DNA of 64,000 bases from Oscillospiraceae bacterium (GTDB lineage Bacteria; Bacillota; Clostridia; Oscillospirales; Oscillospiraceae): NCBI GenBank assembly GCA_017432615.1, contig JAFRIV010000017.1, positions 38,123 to 102,122 of the forward strand, in the 5' to 3' direction. Under the pieces are notes generated by a model. That model made no database searches, had not been told where the DNA came from, and saw only the letters and a program-made list of their open reading frames with translations. Below are positions 1-9,953 of this stretch, one piece after another. Position 1 is the first letter of the stretch; every line of letters starts with the position of its first letter. The position numbers and the translations under genes are program-made.

Positions 1-22
1 GGGTTAAGAAGAATAAGGCAAC

Positions 23-1792
23 TTACTCTATGTCAGCGTATGTCCAGATAACATCGCCTGTGGCGAGACGGATGACGTCTTTCACATTGGGCTTGAGCAT
101 CTGGGCTGTGGTATAGTAGTAGAGAGGCGCAACACCGCCGGTAGCCATCAGGACCTTCTCGGCCTCGGCTGCGAGGGCAGCGCGCTCTTCAGGATCGGTT
201 GCTGCCTTTACGGCATCGACAAGAGCATCATAGGCTTCTGCCCAGGTCTTGTCACCGTCCAGACCCCAGTATGCACCAACACCGGCATCCGCAGTGACTT
301 CGCTGTTGCGCGTATAGTCACCGATGCTGCGGCCGAGACGCGGGTAGTTGTTGCCGGATGCGGAGATGAAGATTTCGAGGAAGTTGACAACATCGTTGAA
401 GTCGGCGATCCAACCCATACGAGCGGCTTCTGCGTCACCAGCTTTCAGCTTGGTCTGCAGGGTTGCCCAGGCTTCCTGGTTGACAACGCCGGTGATGCCG
501 AACTGGTTCCAGGTCTCCTGAACGTACTGGATGATAAGAGCATTGTTGCCGCTGTTGTTGAAGGCAAATTCAATGGACGGGAAGTCGGTGAAGACAATGT
601 CACCGCCCTCAATGCTGCCGGTGTACGGATAGCCGAGGTCGATGAGCGTCTGGAGCGCTTCGACCTGGTCGTAGGTGTAATCTGGATTGATGTCGGAAGG
701 ATCATTGGTGCCTGCATACCAGATGCCGTAGCCGTTGCCTTCACGCACGTTGCTGTTCAGACCGTCGGAGAGACTGTCGGGGAAGAAACCGGTAGCAGGA
801 TTTTCGCCGCCCTTGGTTACGTAGGTGACAACTTCATAACGATTGATGAGCTGACCGAGAGCGAAACGGGCAAGACTCTGTTCCTGAACGGTGAGCTGCT
901 TGGAAGAAGGGCTCATGTCTTTGTAAACATTAAAGAGGATATAATAAGTACCCTGAGTCGGCCAGAAAGCAAGTTCACCGGGATAGGTGGCATTGAGTCT
1001 GTCAAACTCTGAAGAGGAAATAGACTGAATGTACTGTACAGTGTCATTCTCATAGGCTGTCAGAATAGCAGTGTTGTCCTCGGAGAGGTAGAAGTTCAGC
1101 CCGTCGATTTTTACTGCATCAGCGTTCCAGTAGTACGGGTTCTTCTCAAAGGTGATTACATCGTCAACGGCGTATTTGGTCATCTTGAATGCGCCAAGGC
1201 CAACATAGGTATCAGGATTGGTTGCCCAGATGCCTTCATTGTCAGCAAGGTCGACGCGGACAGGATAGAAGGGAACAAATGCGCAGAGGTCGAGGAAGTA
1301 AGCACAGGGCTGCGGAAGATGCACAACAAAAGTGCGTGCGGCATCATCCACATCAATAGCAAGGGACCCATCTTCCGCGCGGTCGATTACATCGTAAAGA
1401 AATCCGTAGTCAGCACCGAGTTCTGCAGAAGCGGCGCGCTCCCAGGCTTCTTTAATCTGGGTTGCGGTGCAATCTGAGCCGTCAGACCACTTCAGGTTCT
1501 CACGGAGAACGAAGGAGTAAGTCAGACCGTCTTCAGAGACTTCGTAAGACTCAGCAATTTCCGGAGCCATAACAGGCTCTCCGCTTTCATCGTACTGGAA
1601 GCCCGTCAGACCTGCAAAAGCAGAACGGATGATGTTGGAACCAGTTGATGCACTGTTGAGTGCAGGATCCATGGACAGGGGCGTGCCGCCACCAAGAAAC
1701 ATGCTGATGATTTTGGGTTCATCCGCAGATGCGAAAGAAGCCAGACTCAGCACCATCACGAGAGCGAGCACAAGAGCGATAGTCTTTCTCAT
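23..1792 (-). CDS. dppA: Peptide ABC transporter substrate-binding protein (family 5)
   Basis: This is a 589-residue extracytoplasmic solute-binding protein of the OppA/DppA class, which delivers oligopeptides or dipeptides to the permease encoded upstream. The start is placed at the ATG at 1790-1792, because an AAAGGAG ribosome site lies just before it at 1801-1807. A further in-frame ATG at 1832-1834 would put a hydrophilic tail in front of the signal peptide. Residues 1-23 form a signal peptide ending ASA before Asp24, with no lipobox cysteine. The family-typical stretch AESYEVSEDGLTYSFVLREN follows at about residue 77. It is the last gene of the leftward B-C-D-F-A operon, 66 nt after the ATPase gene. 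The family and transport role are clear; the exact peptide preference is not. Confidence 0.9.
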   Translation of the reverse strand: MRKTIALVLALVMVLSLASFASADEPKIISMFLGGGTPLSMDPALNSASTGSNIIRSAFAGLTGFQYDESGEPVMAPEIAESYEVSEDGLTYSFVLRENLKWSDGSDCTATQIKEAWERAASAELGADYGFLYDVIDRAEDGSLAIDVDDAARTFVVHLPQPCAYFLDLCAFVPFYPVRVDLADNEGIWATNPDTYVGLGAFKMTKYAVDDVITFEKNPYYWNADAVKIDGLNFYLSEDNTAILTAYENDTVQYIQSISSSEFDRLNATYPGELAFWPTQGTYYILFNVYKDMSPSSKQLTVQEQSLARFALGQLINRYEVVTYVTKGGENPATGFFPDSLSDGLNSNVREGNGYGIWYAGTNDPSDINPDYTYDQVEALQTLIDLGYPYTGSIEGGDIVFTDFPSIEFAFNNSGNNALIIQYVQETWNQFGITGVVNQEAWATLQTKLKAGDAEAARMGWIADFNDVVNFLEIFISASGNNYPRLGRSIGDYTRNSEVTADAGVGAYWGLDGDKTWAEAYDALVDAVKAATDPEERAALAAEAEKVLMATGGVAPLYYYTTAQMLKPNVKDVIRLATGDVIWTYADIE

Positions 1793-1858
1793 TGATTTTC
1801 CTCCTTTTAGGAAAGATATAAAATTTATGTTCACGCCTTTCAGCTGTAAACACCAAAG

Positions 1859-2848
1859 TTAAACGTTGTGGCAGGCAACGAAATGACCGGAAGAAACCTC
1901 TTGCAAAGAAGGGCAGATTTCAGCGCATTTTGCCGTTGCCCTGCTACAGCGGGTGCGGAATGGACAGCCGGATGGTACATTCAGGGGACTCGGCACATCA
2001 CCCTCCAGAACGATTCTTTTTTGTTTCCGGCTCTCTTGCGGATCAGGAATAGGTACGGCGCTCATCAGAGAGATCGTATAAGGATGAAGCGGATGCCGGG
2101 TCAGTTCATTGGAACCAGCCAGCTCCATCATATGGCCAAGATACATTACAGCAATGCGATTGGAAATGTGTTTTACCACACTGATGTCATGCGCAATAAA
2201 CAAATATGTCAGGCCTAATTGGTCCTGGAGATCCTCCAGCATATTGATTACCTGTGCCTGAATAGAGACATCCAATGCAGAAACAGGCTCATCACAAACG
2301 ATAAATTCAGGGTTGGAAGCGAGAGCTCTGGCGATACCGATACGTTGCCGCTGCCCGCCGGAAAACTCGTGCGCATATCGGGTGGCATGCTCTGTGTTTA
2401 ATCCGACAAGGCTCATCAGCTCCTGCACACGTTCTTCCCGTTCCGTTCTGTCGGAACAGAGATGATGCACATCGATTGGCTCTGCCACAATGTCCGCCAC
2501 AGTCATGCGGGGATTCAGAGAAGAATACGGATCCTGAAACACCATTTGTGCACGGCGCCGGAATTCCCGCAGAGTATCTTTGTCCTTGATCAGCTTCCCG
2601 TCAAACCAGACTTCTCCGCCTGTCGGTTTATAGAGCTGCAGCATTGTGCGGCCGACGGTGGTTTTTCCGCAGCCCGATTCCCCGACAAGCCCTAATGTTT
2701 CTCCTTTCCTGATATCAAAAGAGACATCATCTACCGCTTTCAGCATGGTCGTTTTCAGAAATCCCGTCGAAATCGGAAAGTACTGTTTCAGATGGCTGAC
2801 CTGAACGAGATAGTCAGGATTCGGGATAAAAGATCCTTTTTCACTCAT
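1859..2848 (-). CDS. dppF: Peptide ABC transporter ATPase, DppF/OppF type
   Basis: This 329-residue nucleotide-binding subunit hydrolyses ATP at the inner face of the peptide permease. Visible motifs are Walker [10 protein letters not shown] near residue 56, signature [16 protein letters not shown], Walker [13 protein letters not shown], and the H-loop [11 protein letters not shown]. The C-terminal oligopeptide-transport extension carries the cysteine pattern [15 protein letters not shown]. Its start overlaps the stop of the DppD gene by four bases (ATGA), so translation is coupled. DppF and DppD would form the heterodimeric ATPase of this transporter. Confidence 0.93.
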   Translation of the reverse strand: MSEKGSFIPNPDYLVQVSHLKQYFPISTGFLKTTMLKAVDDVSFDIRKGETLGLVGESGCGKTTVGRTMLQLYKPTGGEVWFDGKLIKDKDTLREFRRRAQMVFQDPYSSLNPRMTVADIVAEPIDVHHLCSDRTEREERVQELMSLVGLNTEHATRYAHEFSGGQRQRIGIARALASNPEFIVCDEPVSALDVSIQAQVINMLEDLQDQLGLTYLFIAHDISVVKHISNRIAVMYLGHMMELAGSNELTRHPLHPYTISLMSAVPIPDPQESRKQKRIVLEGDVPSPLNVPSGCPFRTRCSRATAKCAEICPSLQEVSSGHFVACHNV

Positions 2849-3858
2849 GATTCCTCTTCCTCTCTTTCAGGACACTCGGCATAGCAGCAGCCATTTTTAA
2901 CATTCATCCAACAGGCAGCCAAATGATTGTGCCCGACCCAGTATTCTTTCGGCTTTTCCTGAAGACATATTTTCATGGCATTATCGCATCTGGGAGCAAA
3001 AGGACATCCGGGAGGCATATGCAGAAGGTCGATCGGGGTACCGGTAATTGGAATCAGACGGGTTTTTTCATCGTCACTCATATCCGGGATGGAGCGCATC
3101 AGACCTTTGGTGTATTCATGCATCGGATGATAGAAAACAGCGTCTGTTGTACCGCGTTCACATACACCGCCTGCGTACATTACGATCATCTCATTGCAGA
3201 TGGAAGCAATAACACCCATATCATGCGTGATCATAATGATAGCCATACCAAGCTCTTTTTGCAGATCAAGCATCAGATCCAGAATTTGAGCCTGGATAGT
3301 AACGTCCAGAGCAGTTGTCGGTTCATCCGCTATTAAAACGTCTGGTTCACAGGCCAGTGCCATTGCAATCATTACACGCTGTCGCATTCCGCCGGATAAT
3401 TCATACGGATATTGATGTATCCGTTTTTCCGGCTCAGAAATGCCGACCAGTTTCAACATTTCAACAGCCCGAGCTTCTGCCTGTTGGCGGTTGCGGTTTG
3501 TATGCAGAATAATGGCTTCCCGCAACTGATTTCCAATTGTGAAAGTCGGATTGAGCGAGGTCATAGGATCCTGGAAAATAATGCTGATCTTGTTTCCCCG
3601 GATTTCTCGCATCTCAGAATCAGTTTTTCCGACCAGTTCTTCCCCATGAAGTTTTATAGAGCCGGAAACGATTCTTCCGGGATTGGTGAGGATCTGCAGG
3701 ATGGAGTAAGCACTGACGGATTTCCCTGATCCGCTTTCCCCGACAATACCGAGGACAGAACCCTTTTCTAATGTGAAAGAAAGATCATTCACTGCTTTTA
3801 CTTCACCGGAAGGAGTGAAGAAAGAAGTATGAAGATTTTTTACCTCAAGCATGCTCAT
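2845..3858 (-). CDS. dppD: Peptide ABC transporter ATPase, DppD/OppD type
   Basis: This 337-residue ATPase is the partner of the downstream DppF. It has Walker [10 protein letters not shown], signature [16 protein letters not shown], Walker [15 protein letters not shown], and H-loop THDMGVIA. The C-terminal oligopeptide extension contains [15 protein letters not shown]. The annotated ATG follows a GGGGGAAG ribosome site; a second Met two codons later is also possible. It lies 12 nt downstream of the DppC gene. A and B loops are intact, so both sites of the heterodimer look catalytically competent. Confidence 0.93.
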   Translation of the reverse strand: MSMLEVKNLHTSFFTPSGEVKAVNDLSFTLEKGSVLGIVGESGSGKSVSAYSILQILTNPGRIVSGSIKLHGEELVGKTDSEMREIRGNKISIIFQDPMTSLNPTFTIGNQLREAIILHTNRNRQQAEARAVEMLKLVGISEPEKRIHQYPYELSGGMRQRVMIAMALACEPDVLIADEPTTALDVTIQAQILDLMLDLQKELGMAIIMITHDMGVIASICNEMIVMYAGGVCERGTTDAVFYHPMHEYTKGLMRSIPDMSDDEKTRLIPITGTPIDLLHMPPGCPFAPRCDNAMKICLQEKPKEYWVGHNHLAACWMNVKNGCCYAECPEREEEES

Positions 3859-3870
3859 ATTTCTTCCCCC

Positions 3871-4917
3871 TTATGAACGAAGCTTAGGATCAAATGCATC
3901 GCGCAATCCGTTTCCGAGAAGGTTGAATGCAAGGACGATCAGGAAAATCGCCAGTGCAGGGAAAAGCAGCTGGAAAGGATAGGAACGAAGCCCCGTTCGG
4001 GCATCAGAAGCAAGGGAACCAAGAGAAGGCATAGGGACGGAGACACCGAGACCGAGGAAGCTGAGGAAGCTTTCTGTAAAGATCGCGCTGGGGATCTGCA
4101 TAGCGGCGATAATGATGATAACGGAAACACAGTTGGGGATCATATGCTTGCGGATGATTCGTGCAGGGGAAGCACCGATTGCCTTGGAAGCAAGAACATA
4201 TTCCTGCTCTTTGATCGAGAGAATTTGTCCGCGCACCTGCCGTGCCATGGAAACCCAGTATAAAAGTCCGAATACGATAAAGATTGATACCATTCCTGCG
4301 CCGAGACGGGAAACAAGAGTGCTTTTTGAAGTCGAAACCCAGTCTTTGATGGCAACTGAGAGCAGGATTACAATCAACACATCTGGCAGAGAATAGATGA
4401 TATCTACAATTCTCATCATGATTAAGTCTACTTTTCCGCCAAAATAACCGGAGATTGAACCGTAGATTATGCCGATTACGATAACAATCAAGGCGGAGAA
4501 AATACCGACCAGCAAAGAAATGCGCGTTCCATAGATTACACGGATGGCATAATCCCGGCCTAAAGCATCTGTTCCCATGATGTGCGGGAAAACACTTTGC
4601 CCTCTGTCAATCTTGGCTTGCTCTTTGGCACTGTATTGGAAAGGCGCAAGGTTTTGTGCGGTCACATCCTGTTTCGTATAAGTATAGGGATAAAAATTTG
4701 GGACAATAAAGGCTATTAAAGCAATGATCAGAATAATAAAAAGAGAAATCATTGCAATATGGTTCTTGCGAAGGCGGCGCATTGCATCCTTCATAAAAGA
4801 TACAGATTCCCGCATAGAGACCTGCTGTGCCTTTTCGTCCTCGCTGGCTGGTTCGAACAGAGAGGGATCGATCTGCAGGCTGATTGGGTTTTTAAATGTT
4901 TTTTTCGTATCGGACAT
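3871..4917 (-). CDS. dppC: Peptide ABC transporter permease, DppC type
   Basis: This 348-residue inner-membrane permease has an N-terminal cytoplasmic tail of about 55 residues, a first transmembrane helix (IAMISLFIILIIALIAFIV), a long extracytoplasmic loop, and a core of five helices. The EAA loop that contacts the ATPase is visible as EYVLASKAIGASPARIIRKH. The motif HIMGTDALGRD before helix 2 is typical of DppC/OppC. An AAAAAGGAG ribosome site precedes the ATG. It pairs with the DppB permease 15 nt upstream to form the channel. Confidence 0.93.
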   Translation of the reverse strand: MSDTKKTFKNPISLQIDPSLFEPASEDEKAQQVSMRESVSFMKDAMRRLRKNHIAMISLFIILIIALIAFIVPNFYPYTYTKQDVTAQNLAPFQYSAKEQAKIDRGQSVFPHIMGTDALGRDYAIRVIYGTRISLLVGIFSALIVIVIGIIYGSISGYFGGKVDLIMMRIVDIIYSLPDVLIVILLSVAIKDWVSTSKSTLVSRLGAGMVSIFIVFGLLYWVSMARQVRGQILSIKEQEYVLASKAIGASPARIIRKHMIPNCVSVIIIIAAMQIPSAIFTESFLSFLGLGVSVPMPSLGSLASDARTGLRSYPFQLLFPALAIFLIVLAFNLLGNGLRDAFDPKLRS

Positions 4918-4932
4918 CTCGATTCTCCTTTT

Positions 4933-5859
4933 TCAGCTCAGATCGATGCGAGGATCTACCACTTTATACAGGATATCCCCAATGAAATTCATCAGAATAA
5001 TCATGGTTGCCAGAAAAATGGTCACACCCATTATCATCATGTAATCTGTGCGCAGCATACTGTTGGTAAACAGGCGGCCAAGCCCCGGAACAGAGAAAAT
5101 ATTCTCGACAACCATAGAACCTGTCAGAATATATGCCATCATCGGACCGGCATAGGTAATTACAGGCGTTAAGGTGTTTTTCAAAGCATGTTTAAAAATC
5201 ACCTTACTGTTCTTTACACCCTTGGCACGTGCAGTACGAATATAGTCCTGACCGAGCACGTCCAGCATGGAAGAACGCTGCAGACGGGTGGTATAAGCCA
5301 TCGGATAAAGGCTTAAAGAAATAATAGGAAGAATTAGCCCGCCCTTTTGATTCCCCAGAGACGGCAGCCATCCCAATTGCAGGGAAAAGACAAGCAAGAG
5401 GATCGTTGCCATGACGAAAGACGGCATAGAAACAAGTGCGGTTGTAGCGACCTGAATGATTTTATCCAGTGCTCTCCCTCGCTGTAAAGCGGCAATTGAA
5501 CCAAGTATTACCCCTAATACCAACGCCAGAATACCGGCAGTGAAACCGATTCGTGCAGAATAAGAGAATCCGCCGATAATCAGTTCAATCACAGTGTTTC
5601 CAACCCAGCCGGTAGAAAGGCCAAAGTCTCCATGAAGAATATTCTTCAGATAATTTAAAAACTGGATCGGTACGGGCTTATCAAAACCATATTTTGCTTC
5701 CAAAGCAGCTATAACGGCATCACTTTTTGCTTTCTCGGAACTGAACGGGCTGGCCGGAATTGCATGCATGACAAAAAATGTGATGGCAACTACAAGAAAA
5801 ATCGTCAGTAAAGCCATTAACAGTCGTTTTACAAGGTATGAAAGGAATTTTGCGTTCAT
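4933..5859 (-). CDS. dppB: Peptide ABC transporter permease, DppB type
   Basis: This 308-residue inner-membrane permease is the first gene of the leftward peptide transporter operon. It has the usual DppB start (YLVKRLLMALLTIFLVVAIT), the AIPASPF loop, and the EAA segment DYIRTARAKGVKNSKVIFKH. An AGGAGGAG ribosome site stands before the ATG. The -10 and -35 boxes of a strong promoter lie 42-70 nt upstream of the start. Placing the binding protein at the distal end of the operon is less usual than having it first. Confidence 0.93.
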   Translation of the reverse strand: MNAKFLSYLVKRLLMALLTIFLVVAITFFVMHAIPASPFSSEKAKSDAVIAALEAKYGFDKPVPIQFLNYLKNILHGDFGLSTGWVGNTVIELIIGGFSYSARIGFTAGILALVLGVILGSIAALQRGRALDKIIQVATTALVSMPSFVMATILLLVFSLQLGWLPSLGNQKGGLILPIISLSLYPMAYTTRLQRSSMLDVLGQDYIRTARAKGVKNSKVIFKHALKNTLTPVITYAGPMMAYILTGSMVVENIFSVPGLGRLFTNSMLRTDYMMIMGVTIFLATMIILMNFIGDILYKVVDPRIDLS

Positions 5860-5900
5860 AGACTCCTCCTGATGGAAGATTCAGATTTACATGAATAGTA

Positions 5901-5929
5901 ATTATAACGACGTTAGCAATATTCGTCAA
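5901..5929 (-). promoter_or_regulatory. Promoter of the dppBCDFA operon
   Basis: Read on the minus strand there is TTGACG, 17 bp, then a perfect TATAAT (-10 at 5901-5906, -35 at 5924-5929). Transcription would start near 5894, giving a leader of about 35 nt that holds the AGGAGGAG site of dppB. Confidence 0.85.
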
Positions 5930-5960
5930 GAAAAATATGCCAATTTAGTTCATTAAACAG

Positions 5961-5988
5961 TTTTTCCCGCCCTTTCAGGCGGGAAAAA
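5961..5988. other. GC-rich hairpin between typA and dppB
   Basis: This is an 11-bp perfect inverted repeat around a six-base loop, between the typA stop and the dpp promoter. The T run lies before and the A run after the stem on both strands, the reverse of an intrinsic terminator. It may still help end typA transcription or shield RNA ends, but it lacks a 3' U tract. Confidence 0.5.
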
Positions 5989-5998
5989 CGGAAATCTT

Positions 5999-7819
5999 TT
6001 ATCGATTTTTCATCACTGTTTTCATCCGAAGCCCATGGTCCAGAATGCTTTTACGCAGCCGAAGATTTTTGGGGGTGACTTCCAGAAGTTCATCGTCGGC
6101 GAGGAACTCCAGACACTGTTCCAGACTCATCTGACGCGGCGGTATCAAACGCAATGCTTCATCTGAACCGGAGGCACGAGTATTGGTAAGATGTTTTGTA
6201 CGGCAAACGTTGACGGTAATATCATCCTGTTTCGGGCATTCGCCTACAATCATTCCTGAATACACCTGTGTGCCCGGCGTAATAAACATGATGCCGCGAT
6301 CCTGCGCATTCCAGATCCCGTAGGCAACAGCTTCTCCCGTTTCATGGGCGATAAGAGAACCGGTGTGCCGGCGGGCAAGATCACCTTTGTACGGTTGATA
6401 GTTTTCAAATACAGAAGCAAGGATCCCCTCGCCTTTGGTATCAGTCAGGAATTCATTTCTGTATCCGAAAAGCCCTCTGGAGGGAACAAGAAATTCCATC
6501 TTCATCCGGTTGCCGACAGGAGTCATCTCCAGGAATTCCCCTTTTCGGCTGCCAAGCTTTTCCATCACGGAACCCATAGCTTCCTGAGGAACATCCACAA
6601 CAACACGCTCGATCGGTTCACAGGTTTTGCCGTCGATCTCGCGGTAAAGAACACGGGGGGGAGAGACCTGAAATTCATATCCCTCACGCCGCATGGTTTC
6701 GATCAGAATGGAAAGACTCATTTCACCGCGACCGGCGACGTTGAAGCTGTCGGTGCTGCCTTCCACCTCGGTGACTCGAAGAGAGACATCCTTCATGGTC
6801 TCACGCATCAGGCGGTCGCTGATCTGACGGGAAGTGACGAATTTTCCTTCCTTGCCGGAAAACGGGCTGTCATTGACGGAAAAAGTCATCTCCAGCGTCG
6901 GCGCACCGATTTTTACAAAGGGAAGGGGTTCTGCAAAACCGCGGGCACAGATGGTATCTCCGATAGTAACATTTCCGATGCCGGACATGGCAATGATATT
7001 GCCTGCCCCTGCTTCCGCTACAGGGACCCGGCTGAGCCCGTCAAACTGATAGAGAGAGACGGCCTTGGCCCGCAGCGGGGCAGCATTTGCACTGTGATAG
7101 TTACAGACGTCGATCTCCTGATTCTGTCTGATAATGCCTCGTTCGATTCTGCCGATGGCGATTCTGCCGACATATTCGTTATAATCAACACTGCTCACCA
7201 GCATCTGGAAGGGAGCATCTTCATCCATGCCCGGGGCAGGGATGTACTCCAGAATGGTCTCAAAAAGCGGTTTCAGGTCAGTTCCGACCACATCGGGAGA
7301 ATAACTCGCCGTACCGTTGCGCCCGGAGCAGAACAGCATAGGAGAATCAAGCTGTTCATCTGTAGCATTGAGATCAATCAGCAGTTCAAGAATCTCATCA
7401 ATAACCTCGTGGATGCGCTGATCCGGCCTGTCAATCTTATTGACGACCACGATTACCCGGTGTCCGAGTTCCAATGCTCTGCTTAACACAAAACGAGTCT
7501 GCGGCATGGGACCTTCTGCGGCATCTACAAGCAGAATAACACCGTTTACCATTTTCAGGATACGCTCCACTTCGCCGCCAAAATCGGCATGGCCCGGGGT
7601 ATCCACAATATTGATTTTTGTATCGCCATACCAAACGGCGGTGTTCTTTGCCATGATTGTGATACCACGTTCGCGCTCCAGATCATTGGAGTCCATCACG
7701 CGGTCAACAATCTCCTGATTTTCCCGATAGACACCGGACTGCTTCAGCAATTCATCCACCAGGGTGGTTTTTCCGTGGTCTACATGAGCAATAATTGCAA
7801 CATTTCTCAGCTTGTCCAT
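5999..7819 (-). CDS. typA: Ribosome-associated GTPase TypA/BipA
   Basis: This 606-residue translational GTPase of the EF-G-like family binds the ribosome and aids 50S assembly and growth under stress. G motifs are intact: [10 protein letters not shown] (G1), the RGITI switch I region (G2), [14 protein letters not shown] (G3) and [11 protein letters not shown] (G4). Domains II, III and V follow, and the length matches the family. The C-terminal region typical of TypA is complete, ending near [15 protein letters not shown]. It is monocistronic and leftward, transcribed from a promoter interlocked with that of the divergent nucleotidase gene. Confidence 0.96.
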   Translation of the reverse strand: MDKLRNVAIIAHVDHGKTTLVDELLKQSGVYRENQEIVDRVMDSNDLERERGITIMAKNTAVWYGDTKINIVDTPGHADFGGEVERILKMVNGVILLVDAAEGPMPQTRFVLSRALELGHRVIVVVNKIDRPDQRIHEVIDEILELLIDLNATDEQLDSPMLFCSGRNGTASYSPDVVGTDLKPLFETILEYIPAPGMDEDAPFQMLVSSVDYNEYVGRIAIGRIERGIIRQNQEIDVCNYHSANAAPLRAKAVSLYQFDGLSRVPVAEAGAGNIIAMSGIGNVTIGDTICARGFAEPLPFVKIGAPTLEMTFSVNDSPFSGKEGKFVTSRQISDRLMRETMKDVSLRVTEVEGSTDSFNVAGRGEMSLSILIETMRREGYEFQVSPPRVLYREIDGKTCEPIERVVVDVPQEAMGSVMEKLGSRKGEFLEMTPVGNRMKMEFLVPSRGLFGYRNEFLTDTKGEGILASVFENYQPYKGDLARRHTGSLIAHETGEAVAYGIWNAQDRGIMFITPGTQVYSGMIVGECPKQDDITVNVCRTKHLTNTRASGSDEALRLIPPRQMSLEQCLEFLADDELLEVTPKNLRLRKSILDHGLRMKTVMKNR

Positions 7820-7861
7820 AAATTCAGCTCTCTTTTCTTCAACATTTCACAACGAAAACGC

Positions 7862-7890
7862 ATTTTAACACTTGCGAATAAAAAACGCAA
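7862..7890 (-). promoter_or_regulatory. Promoter of typA
   Basis: On the minus strand: TTGCGT (7885-7890), 17 bp, TAAAAT (7862-7867). Its -35 box sits inside the spacer of the divergent yfbR-like promoter, so the two cannot be occupied by RNA polymerase together. Confidence 0.75.
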
Positions 7891-7900
7891 CAGTTATAAT
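7872..7900 (+). promoter_or_regulatory. Promoter of the yfbR-like gene
   Basis: TTGCGA (7872-7877), 17 bp, perfect TATAAT (7895-7900). The AAAAAAGGAG ribosome site of the downstream gene begins about 13 nt after the -10 box, so the leader is very short. Confidence 0.8.
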
Positions 7901-7928
7901 AAGAATGTTTTGAAAAAAGGAGTCTTCT

Positions 7929-8513
7929 ATGAGTTATCATTTTTTCGCGTATCTTTCCCGCATGCGAAACATCACCCGCTGGAGCCTGATGCGAAACGCA
8001 ATACCGGAAAATATTCAGGAGCACAGCCATATGGTCGCTGTGATTGCGCATGCCTTGGGAATTATCCGGAGAGATGTATTCGACATTCCCTGCGACCCGG
8101 AGGAATGCGCGGCGGTTGCGTTGTATCATGACTGCTCAGAGATCCTGACCGGCGATCTGCCCACGCCGATCAAATACTATAACCCTGAGATACGGAATGC
8201 TTATAAGCAGGTAGAAAAGCTCGCCAATGACAGATTGCTGTCCACATTGCCGGAAGAGATCCGGCAGTCATTTGCCCCTTTTATGGGAGGAGAGGCAGAG
8301 GCACAGGTGCATGATCTTGTAAAAGCGGCGGATAAGCTCAGCGCCTATCTTAAATGTATCGAAGAACGCCGCGCAGGAAATGACGAATTTTTGTCTGCCG
8401 AAAAGCAGACCAGAAGAGCCCTGGAAGATGGGAAGCTTCCGGAGGTGCAATATTTTTTGGAACACTTTGTTCCTGCCTTTGAGCTTACACTGGATGAGCT
8501 CGGCACGATCTGA
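7929..8513 (+). CDS. yfbR: HD-domain 5'-deoxynucleotidase, YfbR-like
   Basis: This 194-residue HD-superfamily phosphohydrolase resembles YfbR, which removes the 5'-phosphate from deoxynucleoside monophosphates in the cytoplasm. The metal ligands are visible as EHSHMVAVIAHAL, the paired HD in ALYHDCSEILTGDLPTPIKY, and a later Asp in VKAADKLSAYLKC. The start MSYHFFAYLSRMRNITRWSLM is the usual family N-terminus, with the Arg-Trp pair that reads the substrate. A good ribosome site precedes the ATG. Family membership is firm; the substrate is taken from the family. Confidence 0.88.
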   Translation: MSYHFFAYLSRMRNITRWSLMRNAIPENIQEHSHMVAVIAHALGIIRRDVFDIPCDPEECAAVALYHDCSEILTGDLPTPIKYYNPEIRNAYKQVEKLANDRLLSTLPEEIRQSFAPFMGGEAEAQVHDLVKAADKLSAYLKCIEERRAGNDEFLSAEKQTRRALEDGKLPEVQYFLEHFVPAFELTLDELGTI

Positions 8514-8548
8514 CTGCAGATTAATCTTTGCCAAAGGAGTATGATAGT

Positions 8549-9532
8549 ATGAAGAAAAGAAGCTTGAAACGGATCATCGGCGGCGCCCTGTTTATTATTG
8601 CTTTTGTTATTTTTGCTTACCTCAGCTGCAAGGTTGCTGTTCACAGCAGCGATTTGGAAAACTATGAACCCATTACCCTCAATAAAGCCTATGGATATGA
8701 CAGGAATCGCTATCTGATCAACCACGGACGCGCCAATGAGATCGTTTATGATGAGGATACACCTGCGTCAGTGACAGACGATACGGTTGAAGAGGAAGAC
8801 GATTTTACATTGCCGGTGGAGGAAGTTCCGGAGCTTTCCTTTGAACCGACACCGGAGCCGGTAGTTGAGCCAAGTGCTGCTGCATTGAAGGCTGCTTCTC
8901 TCGGCTTGCCGACGCCGCCGGATATCGATATTAACGAAGCGCAGTATGTACTGGTGAATGGCGATCATCCGATGGACCCGATTGATTATGAGCCGGCAAA
9001 TCTTGTTTATTTGAACATGGTGGCGGAAGATACCGAAATCCGCACAGCCTATGACGGAAACCGCGTACCGGTGGACGCACTGATTGCCCAGCCGCTGCTG
9101 GATATGGCTCGTGCCTGCAAGGCAACCGGGCTGCCGGTCTACCTTTCTTCCGGGTACCGGAGCTATGCGGAACAAGCGGCAAACTTCCAGCGGGTAAACG
9201 CCAACAATGGCATTTCTGACGGAAAGAATGCAGAGGGAAATTATATTACAATGCCGGCTGGCTGCAGCGAACATCAGACGGGTCTCGGCATTGATATTAC
9301 CGACTATTATCGAGAGATAAAAAACGATTCTATTGCGGAAACTGCTACAGTGCAATGGCTTGCACAGCATTGTGCCGAGTACGGCTTCATCCTGCGCTTC
9401 CCGCAGGATAAACGGGATATCACACATGTGATGGGAGAATCCTGGCATTTCCGCTATGTCGGGCAGGAGGCTGCAAGGTATATGACAGACAACAATCTTT
9501 GCCTGGAAGAATTCGTGGAACTATATGCATAA
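8549..9532 (+). CDS. Membrane-anchored D-alanyl-D-alanine carboxypeptidase, VanY/M15B type
   Basis: This 327-residue protein trims the terminal D-Ala from peptidoglycan stem peptides. The ATG at 8549 is preferred over one seven codons earlier because an AAAGGAG site (8533-8539) fits it. A basic start and one transmembrane helix (about residues 7-28) anchor it. An acidic, proline- and glutamate-rich linker follows to about residue 115. The M15 zinc domain occupies the C-terminal half, with SSGYRSYAEQA, the SEHQTGLGIDITD zinc site (His and Asp), and ESWHFRYVG with the catalytic Glu and the last zinc His. It lies 35 nt after the yfbR-like gene and ends at a strong terminator. No vanX- or vanA-like neighbour is present, so a role in resistance is not implied. 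Confidence 0.9.
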   Translation: MKKRSLKRIIGGALFIIAFVIFAYLSCKVAVHSSDLENYEPITLNKAYGYDRNRYLINHGRANEIVYDEDTPASVTDDTVEEEDDFTLPVEEVPELSFEPTPEPVVEPSAAALKAASLGLPTPPDIDINEAQYVLVNGDHPMDPIDYEPANLVYLNMVAEDTEIRTAYDGNRVPVDALIAQPLLDMARACKATGLPVYLSSGYRSYAEQAANFQRVNANNGISDGKNAEGNYITMPAGCSEHQTGLGIDITDYYREIKNDSIAETATVQWLAQHCAEYGFILRFPQDKRDITHVMGESWHFRYVGQEAARYMTDNNLCLEEFVELYA

Positions 9533-9567
9533 AAATCTCCGCCGCTAATAATTGCGGCGGAGATTTT
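9533..9567. terminator. Bidirectional intrinsic terminator
   Basis: A 13- to 15-bp near-perfect hairpin with an eight-base loop, flanked by an A run on the left and a T run on the right. It lies between the convergent carboxypeptidase and cytidine deaminase genes and can work on both strands. Confidence 0.9.
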
Positions 9568-9572
9568 TTATA

Positions 9573-9953
9573 TTAAAAGTTAAAAGTATGCGGGAGGAGT
9601 TCTGAGAGCCTGTAGCTCACATAACGGCCTCCTGCTTTTGCGCAGAGAACCTCCATATCCGGAGAGAACTCGGCCAGAAACTGGCGACAGGCGCCGCAGG
9701 GAGTGCACCAGTTTTCGCTGTCAGCATAAATAGCAACACGGCGAAAACGTCTGTGCCCTTCGCTTACAGCCTTGCAGCAGGCGGTACGTTCAGCACAGAT
9801 CGTACTGCCGAGAGCGGCGTTTTCAACATTGCAGCCTGTGAACACTGTACCGTCTTCACATTCCAGTGCGGCTCCCACTGCGAAATGAGAGTAGGGAGTA
9901 TAGGCATTCAGAGACGCCTCTTTTGCCATAGACATCAGCTGCCGATCCGTCAT
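9573..9953 (-). CDS. cdd: Cytidine deaminase
   Basis: This 126-residue enzyme deaminates cytidine and deoxycytidine to uridine forms in pyrimidine salvage. It is the short, tetrameric zinc type. The substrate site GCNVENA, the zinc/catalytic site CAERTA with its Cys and Glu, and the second zinc pair PCGACRQ are all present. Its ATG overlaps the stop of the preceding lipoprotein gene by four bases, so it is the last gene of the secA-pgeF-SBP-cdd operon. Confidence 0.95.
   Translation of the reverse strand: MTDRQLMSMAKEASLNAYTPYSHFAVGAALECEDGTVFTGCNVENAALGSTICAERTACCKAVSEGHRRFRRVAIYADSENWCTPCGACRQFLAEFSPDMEVLCAKAGGRYVSYRLSELLPHTFNF

Noticed and set aside
5961-5988. Hairpin as an intrinsic terminator
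   Set aside because: On both strands the T run comes before and the A run after the stem, so no U tract would follow the hairpin in RNA.
6344-7486. 380-codon open frame opposite typA
   Set aside because: The minus-strand typA is full length with all GTPase motifs, so this frame is a shadow.
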